From: an uncultured Clostridia bacterium | Lineage (GTDB): Bacteria; Bacillota; Clostridia; Christensenellales; CAG-138 | Direction of reading: 5' to 3' | Length of the DNA stretch: 18,890 bases | NCBI GenBank assembly: GCA_937894955.1 | Contig: CALAXO010000171.1 | Span: 1 to 18,890 of the forward strand | Shown here: in pieces, positions 15,130-18,890 of the stretch | How positions within the stretch are numbered: position 1 is the first letter of the stretch | Layout of the letters: every line of letters begins with the position of its first letter | The notes under the pieces: generated by a model | The model's database searches: none | What the model was told of the DNA's origin: nothing | Seen by the model: only the letters and a program-made list of their open reading frames with translations | Made by a program: the position numbers and the translations under genes

Positions 15130-15753
15130 ATGAATGTTTGCATATTCGGTGCGTCAAGCAGCAATATTCCCGAGTGTTATATCGAATTTGCCGAAAAGCT
15201 CGGGCACCGGCTTGCATGTGACGGGCACAGCATAGTTTTCGGCGCAGGACGAACAGGACTGATGGGCGCGGCTGCACGCGGCGCATATTCCGCAGGCGGA
15301 AAGATCATCGGCGTAATTCCCGAAAAGCTCAATATTCCCGGGATTTATTTTGAGCATTGCACCGAACGCATCCAAACCGCAACAATGCACGAACGCAAAC
15401 AGCTCATGGAAAGCCGGAGCGATGCTTTTGTTGCTCTCAGCGGCGGTTTCGGAACGCTTGAAGAGCTGTTGGAGGTTTTGACGCTGAAACAACTCGGCTA
15501 TCACAATCTGCCTGTAATTATTGTCAACATCAACGGATTTTATGATCCCATGATTGCTCAGTTTGAACGCTGCGTTGCGGAAGGTTTTACCGATAAACAT
15601 TTCATGGATCTGTTTTGTTCCGTCACCTCAATCGAGGCAGTTGCGGCGGCTATCGCCCTTCCGCCCCGCGAAATGCCGGACAAGATCCAAAGTGTGCTTT
15701 CCGATTCTGAAAAGGGTGCCGTGCAGCGGCAGCCTAATCCCGATGCTTTGTAA
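15130..15753 (+). CDS. LOG family protein (predicted phosphoribohydrolase)
   Basis: A 207-residue Rossmann-fold protein of the LOG family, which releases a base from nucleoside 5'-monophosphates, cytokinin ribotides in the best-known cases. Motifs: MNVCIFGASSSN at the N-terminus, GAGRTGLMGAAARGA (the GxxGLMG nucleotide loop), ATMHERKQLM (with the catalytic Arg position), and SGGFGTLEELLEVLT, the family PGGxGTxxE motif with Ser in place of the usual Pro. The bacterial substrate is not known. The start at 15130 is chosen because family members begin with this beta strand; the frame stays open to 15058 but those residues are atypical. No strong Shine-Dalgarno is visible. First gene of a plus-strand series, 54 bp before the Usp-domain gene. 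The last 35 residues are polar and probably flexible. Confidence 0.9.
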   Translation: MNVCIFGASSSNIPECYIEFAEKLGHRLACDGHSIVFGAGRTGLMGAAARGAYSAGGKIIGVIPEKLNIPGIYFEHCTERIQTATMHERKQLMESRSDAFVALSGGFGTLEELLEVLTLKQLGYHNLPVIIVNINGFYDPMIAQFERCVAEGFTDKHFMDLFCSVTSIEAVAAAIALPPREMPDKIQSVLSDSEKGAVQRQPNPDAL

Positions 15754-15807
15754 TTTGATTAAGTGTTTGCGGATTTGCCGATTTAAAGTTTTGTACAGGG
15801 ATTATTT

Positions 15808-16215
15808 ATGACTGATATTCAAACCGATGTTCCCTCCTCCGGCGGTGTGATGGTTTGTGTGACCGGACAGCGTTCATGCGAACGGCTCATTAACCACGGT
15901 GCAAAACGCAAAATGGATGATCAAAAACTTTTCATCGTCCACTGCGTACAGACGGGACATAATTTCATGAACACGACCTTTGAGGCGGATGCAATCGAAT
16001 ACCTGTTCACCTGCGCTTTGCTCGTGAATGCGGAGCTTACGATTCTTCGTGCCGACAGCGTTATGGATGCATTGGTCGATTTTGCCGTTAAACACAGTGT
16101 TTCTGCCATCGTTCTCGGTGCATCTCCGCAGGACGGCGCAGACAGTTTTGCAAACAAGCTTGCGCTTCGCCTTCCGAATGTTGAGCTGGATGTTGTGCGT
16201 GCCGCATGCAATTGA
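15808..16215 (+). CDS. Universal stress protein-like domain protein (KdpD Usp-type)
   Basis: A 135-residue single-domain cytosolic protein. Pattern: GVMVCVTGQRSCERLINHG (13-31), KLFIVHCVQTGHNFM, then ELTILRADSVMDALVDFAVK and HSVSAIVLGASPQDGADSF near the C-terminus. The order of strand, SCERLI helix, adenine-side strand and IVLG strand matches the Usp domain found between the sensor parts of KdpD, here stand-alone. Such domains bind ATP or act as small regulators; a complete GxxGx9GS nucleotide loop is not evident, so ATP binding is uncertain. AGGG lies about 9 nt before the ATG. It follows the LOG gene closely and its stop overlaps the -35 of the next promoter. Confidence 0.8.
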   Translation: MTDIQTDVPSSGGVMVCVTGQRSCERLINHGAKRKMDDQKLFIVHCVQTGHNFMNTTFEADAIEYLFTCALLVNAELTILRADSVMDALVDFAVKHSVSAIVLGASPQDGADSFANKLALRLPNVELDVVRAACN

Positions 16216-16241
16216 CACACGAAACACAAGATTTTTTATAT
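16212..16241 (+). promoter_or_regulatory. Promoter of the Cys-rich small peptide gene
   Basis: TTGACA (16212-16217) overlaps the stop codon of the Usp-like gene. A TTTATA at 16235-16240 (17-bp spacer) or TTATAT at 16236-16241 (18-bp) serves as -10. It predicts a start near 16247, giving a short leader that is almost wholly the Shine-Dalgarno region. Confidence 0.55.
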
Positions 16242-16264
16242 TTATAAGTTAGGTGGTGACTGCA

Positions 16265-16366
16265 ATGAAATACACTTTCTCCTTCTTTATTCTTTCTCCG
16301 AAAAAGAGGCCTTCCTGCTGCGACAAAGCTTGCGAAGAAAAAGTATGCAGCAAAAGCAAAAAATGA
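16265..16366 (+). CDS. Small cationic Cys-rich peptide (33 aa), function unknown
   Basis: An ORF of 33 codons plus TGA, below usual gene-calling length. The N-terminus MKYTFSFFILSPKKRP is hydrophobic then basic; the C-terminal half SCCDKACEEKVCSKSKK has four cysteines (C18, C19, C23, C28) in a CC-x3-C-x4-C pattern. Counted net charge is about +6 (nine Lys/Arg, three Asp/Glu). Evidence that it is real: AGGTGGTGA at 16251-16259 matches the ideal AGGAGGTGA at eight of nine positions with good spacing to the ATG, and a TTGACA promoter lies just upstream. It could be a metal-binding or disulfide-bonded peptide, a peptide modification precursor, or a leader peptide for the next gene. No family recognised. 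Confidence 0.6.
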   Translation: MKYTFSFFILSPKKRPSCCDKACEEKVCSKSKK

Positions 16367-16402
16367 GATTTATGCGACCGTCGGCCCTCATTACCGGCGA
16401 TC

Positions 16403-16414
16403 ACTGAATTCAGT
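16403..16414. promoter_or_regulatory. ACTGAATTCAGT palindrome upstream of the acidic-protein gene
   Basis: A perfect 12-bp palindrome ending 21 bp before the ATG at 16436 and just upstream of its ribosome binding site. Possible operator or small RNA hairpin; no other copy was noticed. Confidence 0.3.
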
Positions 16415-16435
16415 AACCGAAAGGACAGAAACAAC

Positions 16436-16747
16436 ATGGAACTCGATATTGTTGCCGCAAAAGATTTTATCGCGGGTAAATTCCGCAACGCGGGAGATTT
16501 CGATTTTATTCCCGATGATCAGTTGGAAGAAATCATCTCTGCGCTTGTTGCTATTGACGACGAATATCTCAGAAAGATTGCTGAAGACGATTCGCCCTAT
16601 GATGAGGAATATGTTTACGAACATATGCTCAAATCCGTTTCGTCGAAATTCAGCAGGTATCAGACTTATCTGATGCGCCTTGTGGACGATTATATGGATT
16701 TCATGGAGCAATACCTTGTGTCCGTTGACGCCGTTGAATGGGAATAA
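16436..16747 (+). CDS. Conserved-looking acidic 103-residue protein, function unknown
   Basis: A small soluble protein without signal or membrane segments. It is very acidic: the segments FDFIPDDQLEEII, AIDDEYLRKIAEDDSPYDEE and RLVDDYMDFMEQYL carry dense Asp/Glu, and it ends in VEWE. The helical, Tyr/Met-rich C-terminal half (YQTYLMRLVDDYMDFMEQYL) resembles small hypothetical proteins of clostridia, but I cannot name a family. AAAGGA lies 10 nt before the ATG. It follows the 33-residue basic peptide by 69 bp and precedes the GNAT gene by 126 bp, all on one strand with no clear terminator between, so they may be co-transcribed. Confidence 0.75.
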   Translation: MELDIVAAKDFIAGKFRNAGDFDFIPDDQLEEIISALVAIDDEYLRKIAEDDSPYDEEYVYEHMLKSVSSKFSRYQTYLMRLVDDYMDFMEQYLVSVDAVEWE

Positions 16748-16873
16748 TCCGCCGATTGCAATAAGGTTATTATTCCTCATTAACCGAAGCATTTCGGCTG
16801 CCGCTGCATTTTCGTTGTGTTATGCACTGACTTCTGCTGCAGCTGCCGTTACAGTTTGATTAGGGTTTTTGAT

Positions 16874-17431
16874 ATGAATATTTGTTATAAATCGTTGACT
16901 GTCCGCGATGCCACTGTTGCGGACAGTGTTCAACTCGCTGTCTGGTGGAACAGCGGGCGTATTATGGCGCATGCAGGTTTCCCGAACGGGCTTAAAACAA
17001 CCGCCGAAAAAATAGCTTCCGACATTTCGAACTGCACCGGGTGTCACAGGCTGATTTTGGAACAACATGGAAAGCCGATAGGTGAAGCAAGTTATCGCAC
17101 CGTCCCCGTCGGGGATGACGAATCCGAACGTCAGCCCGGCCCCTCTCCCGCTGCTGCCGAAATCGGAATCAAAATTTGCGACTTTACAAAACAGGAACAG
17201 GGTCTGGGCAAAATCTTTCTGACGATGCTGATAAGCGAACTCTTTCGCCTTGGCTATGCAAAAATCGTTTTGGACACGAACCTGCGCAACAAACGTGCTC
17301 AGCATGTTTATGAACGCCTCGGTTTCCGCAGGCTTCGCGTTAACGTCAATTCATGGGTAAATCAGCTTGGTGATTTGCAATCCTCTGTAGATTATGAATT
17401 GAACAGAAACGAACTGAACTGTTTCTATTGA
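16874..17431 (+). CDS. GNAT family N-acetyltransferase
   Basis: A 185-residue acetyl-CoA-dependent acetyltransferase of the GNAT superfamily. It begins with a strand and RDATVADSVQLAVWWNSGRI, the usual N-terminal helix. The acetyl-CoA loop is QEQGLGKIFLTMLI (the Q/RxxGxG/A motif A), followed by VLDTNLRNKRAQHVYERLGF (motif B). The layout, with WWNSGRIMAHAGFP near the start, recalls RimJ/RimL-like or aminoglycoside-type members, but the substrate cannot be read from sequence. A polar insertion (DDESERQPGPSPAAA) separates the central strands. The start at 16874 is preferred over 16817 because the earlier residues do not fit the fold; AGGG lies about 10 nt upstream. Last gene before the terminator at 17480. 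Confidence 0.88.
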   Translation: MNICYKSLTVRDATVADSVQLAVWWNSGRIMAHAGFPNGLKTTAEKIASDISNCTGCHRLILEQHGKPIGEASYRTVPVGDDESERQPGPSPAAAEIGIKICDFTKQEQGLGKIFLTMLISELFRLGYAKIVLDTNLRNKRAQHVYERLGFRRLRVNVNSWVNQLGDLQSSVDYELNRNELNCFY

Positions 17432-17479
17432 TTAAGCTGCAATTGAATTGATGATGTGAATGCTGAGCCGGCTTTTTTT

Positions 17480-17517
17480 GCCGCATGTTCGAACGAATTG
17501 AGCTATGCGGCTTTTTT
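17480..17517 (+). terminator. Intrinsic terminator after the GNAT gene
   Basis: GCCGCAT (17480-17486) pairs with ATGCGGC (17505-17511), 18-nt loop, followed by TTTTTT (17512-17517). It closes the LOG-to-GNAT region only 17 bp before spmA. Confidence 0.82.
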
Positions 17518-17534
17518 CGTGCATATAGTTTATC

Positions 17535-18110
17535 ATGATGGGATTCTTTTTTGCAATAAGCTGTATCATCGGCATAGTTCTTTGCTGTTTCGGCGGCAGC
17601 GGCAGTGCAGCGTTGGACTGTCTGCTTGCGGGCGCGGATTCCGCGGTTGAGCTTTCAATATCGCTTGCGGGTACATATCTGTTGTGGATGGGGCTTATCA
17701 ATGTTGCTTCCGAAGCCGGACTTATCGAAAAGCTTGCGGCGCGAATGCACAAGCCGCTTCGGCTTTTAATGCCCGATGCGGGTGATGCCTCCGCCTCCGT
17801 GACGCTGAACCTTGCGGCAAATTTTTTCGGGCTCGGCAGTGCCGCAACCCCTTTCGGACTTGATGCAATGAAACGCCTAAATACCGTAAACCCCGATAAG
17901 AAAAGCGCGAGCAATGCAATCTGTATGTTTCTTGCGCTCAATGCCTCTGCAATTGAGTTTATGCCGACCGGTGTCATTGCCGTTCGTATTGCATGCGGGT
18001 CTGCCGATGCCTATGACATTGTTCTTCCAACGTTTGTTTCCTCGGTTTTTTCTGCTGCCGCCGCAATTCTTGCCTGCAAATTTTTTGAATCGGGAGCGGG
18101 TGGGAAATGA
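17535..18110 (+). CDS. spmA: Spore maturation protein A
   Basis: A 191-residue multi-pass membrane protein of the nucleoside-recognition (Gate) family. In Bacillus, SpmA and SpmB help dehydrate the spore core. Visible: an N-terminal membrane helix FFFAISCIIGIVLCCFG, AVELSISLAGTYLLWMGLIN, VASEAGLIEKLAARMHKPL, the family hallmark NLAANFFGLGSAATPFGLDAM (split here as NLAANFFGLG and SAATPFGLDAM), then LALNASAIEFMPTGVIAVR and a final helix. Length is near the Bacillus norm of about 196. The ATG at 17535 is followed by another at 17538. No Shine-Dalgarno is visible, and the gene begins 17 bp after a terminator T-run. A CATATAGT element at 17522-17529 could be a -10, which would make the mRNA nearly leaderless. 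Confidence 0.92.
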   Translation: MMGFFFAISCIIGIVLCCFGGSGSAALDCLLAGADSAVELSISLAGTYLLWMGLINVASEAGLIEKLAARMHKPLRLLMPDAGDASASVTLNLAANFFGLGSAATPFGLDAMKRLNTVNPDKKSASNAICMFLALNASAIEFMPTGVIAVRIACGSADAYDIVLPTFVSSVFSAAAAILACKFFESGAGGK

Positions 18111-18610
18111 AGTATGTGATTCCGATACTCGTTGCCGCGCTGCTTGCATATGCCCTGATTCGCCGCGTAAACCCTTACGAGGCCTTTATACGCGGCGCAG
18201 CCGAAGCTGTGCCGATGCTTCTTCGTGTTTTGCCCGCTCTTGCCGCAATGCTCGGCGCAATAACACTTCTTCGCGGGTGCGGTGCACTTGACGCTCTCGG
18301 CAATCGGCTCTCCCCCGTTTTCGAAAAAATCGGCATTCCCTCCGAACTCACGCCGCTGATTTTGCTTCGTCCTTTTTCCGGAAGTGCTTCCCTCGCGCTT
18401 CTCGGTGACATGCTTACACGATACGGTGCGGACAGTTTCATCGGCCGCGCTGCTTCGGTCTGCGTCGGTTCGACGGAAACCATATTCTACACGCTGGCTC
18501 TGTATTGCGGTTCCGTAGGCATATCCAAAACCCGTCATGCCCTTCCTGCCGCGCTCGCAGGCTGTGCGGCGGGTGTTGTTTCCGGAATACTCCTTGTTCG
18601 AATAATGTAA
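18107..18610 (+). CDS. spmB: Spore maturation protein B
   Basis: A 167-residue membrane protein, the partner of SpmA in the same family and process. Visible: MKYVIPILVAALLAYALIRR, NPYEAFIRGAAEAVPMLLRV, LPALAAMLGAITLLRGCGAL, then PLILLRPFSGSASLALLGDM, matching the SpmB conserved core (LRPFSGSAS), GADSFIGRAASVCVGSTETI and a final helix. The ATG overlaps the spmA stop (ATGA, 18107-18110), so translation is coupled. A G-rich stretch (GGGAGCGGGTGGGA) just before the ATG provides the ribosome binding site. Confidence 0.93.
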   Translation: MKYVIPILVAALLAYALIRRVNPYEAFIRGAAEAVPMLLRVLPALAAMLGAITLLRGCGALDALGNRLSPVFEKIGIPSELTPLILLRPFSGSASLALLGDMLTRYGADSFIGRAASVCVGSTETIFYTLALYCGSVGISKTRHALPAALAGCAAGVVSGILLVRIM

Positions 18611-18642
18611 CGGAGTGAAGCAGCCGAAATTATTCGGAGCAC

Positions 18643-18670
18643 TTGAAATTCTGTGCAGATATGTTATAAT
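18643..18670 (+). promoter_or_regulatory. Promoter of the comB-like gene
   Basis: TTGAAA (18643-18648), 16-bp spacer ending in TGT, TATAAT (18665-18670), an extended -10 identical over 14 bases to that at 14998-15011. The leader would be about 22 nt. Confidence 0.7.
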
Positions 18671-18698
18671 GTATCCGATTCCGAAAAGGATGGTGATT

Positions 18699-18890
18699 AT
18701 GATGAAAATTGATGTAATAACTTATCGAGACAAACTCTACGACAATATGCTGAACGGGCACACGGTTATTGTTATTGATGTTCTCCGCTGCACAAGTGCG
18801 ATCATCGCTGCGCTTGACAACGGCGCCGCCAAAATCATCCCCGCTGTTGAACCCGGCGATGCCACGGCATATGCAAGCCGAATCGGTATA
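18699..18890 (+). CDS. comB: Probable 2-phosphosulfolactate phosphatase (ComB family), 3' truncated by window edge
   Basis: The first 64 residues only. They read MMKIDVITYRDKLYDN, then TVIVIDVLRCTSAIIAALDN and GAAKIIPAVEPGDA, the N-terminal signature of the ComB family (VxVIDVLRAxx...AL..GA..vipV), with the metal-binding Asp in IDVLR. The archaeal enzyme dephosphorylates 2-phosphosulfolactate in coenzyme M synthesis; bacterial members are common where coenzyme M is not made, and their role there is unsettled. AAGGATGGTGA lies upstream. The ATG at 18699 has 8-nt spacing from AAGGA; the ATG at 18702 is equally in frame. Confidence 0.85.
   Translation, partial: MMKIDVITYRDKLYDNMLNGHTVIVIDVLRCTSAIIAALDNGAAKIIPAVEPGDATAYASRIGI

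Noticed and set aside
16784..16797. CCGAA-GCAT-TTCGG hairpin between the acidic-protein and GNAT genes
   Set aside because: Five-pair stem with no T-run; not enough for a terminator call.
18624..18637. CCGAA-ATTA-TTCGG hairpin after spmB
   Set aside because: Short five-pair stem with no T-run, so not called as a terminator.

Overview
The window looks like a chromosomal stretch of an endospore-forming, probably gut-associated Clostridia-type Firmicute of roughly balanced base composition. The grounds are spmA/spmB, AGGAGG-type ribosome binding sites, SigA-like promoters (TTGACA, 17 bp, TATAAT variants), a tetrahydrofolate riboswitch in front of a FolT-type ECF transporter, a dockerin-bearing secreted protein and a cytoplasmic GH29 fucosidase. 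No rRNA, tRNA, insertion sequence, phage gene or CRISPR array was seen.

Layout. (1) 1-2143: 3' part of clpB (+), ending at a bidirectional terminator shared with the convergent gene. (2) 2196-6844: a 1092-residue secreted multidomain dockerin protein (-), divergent from an ArsR-like winged-helix regulator (+). Their two promoters lie back to back with a TTTTGCAAAA palindrome between the -35 boxes. (3) 7014-11172: a minus-strand operon of a CBM9-like protein, an M81/MlrC-like metallopeptidase and a GH29 alpha-L-fucosidase, with a good promoter and a tandem palindromic repeat ahead of the fucosidase gene. (4) 11232-13541: a cytidylate-kinase-like protein and a lipoprotein with two related half-repeats, each with its own promoter and terminator (-). 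(5) 13545-14775: folT (-) with a promoter, a THF riboswitch that begins at the predicted transcription start, and a hairpin that buries the Shine-Dalgarno sequence. (6) 14999-17517: a plus-strand run of a LOG-family protein, a Usp-domain protein, an unlisted 33-residue Cys-rich cationic peptide with its own promoter, a very acidic 103-residue protein and a GNAT acetyltransferase, closed by a terminator. (7) 17535-18890: spmA-spmB (overlapping) and the 5' end of a comB-like 2-phosphosulfolactate phosphatase gene.

How the parts may work together. The GH29 operon has no signal peptides and no transporter, so it probably processes imported fucosylated material inside the cell. The ArsR-like regulator could control the divergent dockerin gene, and the same palindrome occurs in the leader of the fucosidase operon and upstream of folT. 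The folT unit is a self-contained folate-responsive uptake unit. The most novel items are the Cys-rich small peptide gene beside an acidic protein, the unusually long P4 arm of the THF riboswitch with its Shine-Dalgarno hairpin, the repeated TTTTGCAAAA sites, and the 15-bp palindromic tandem array. All calls come from reading the sequence; no database search was run.
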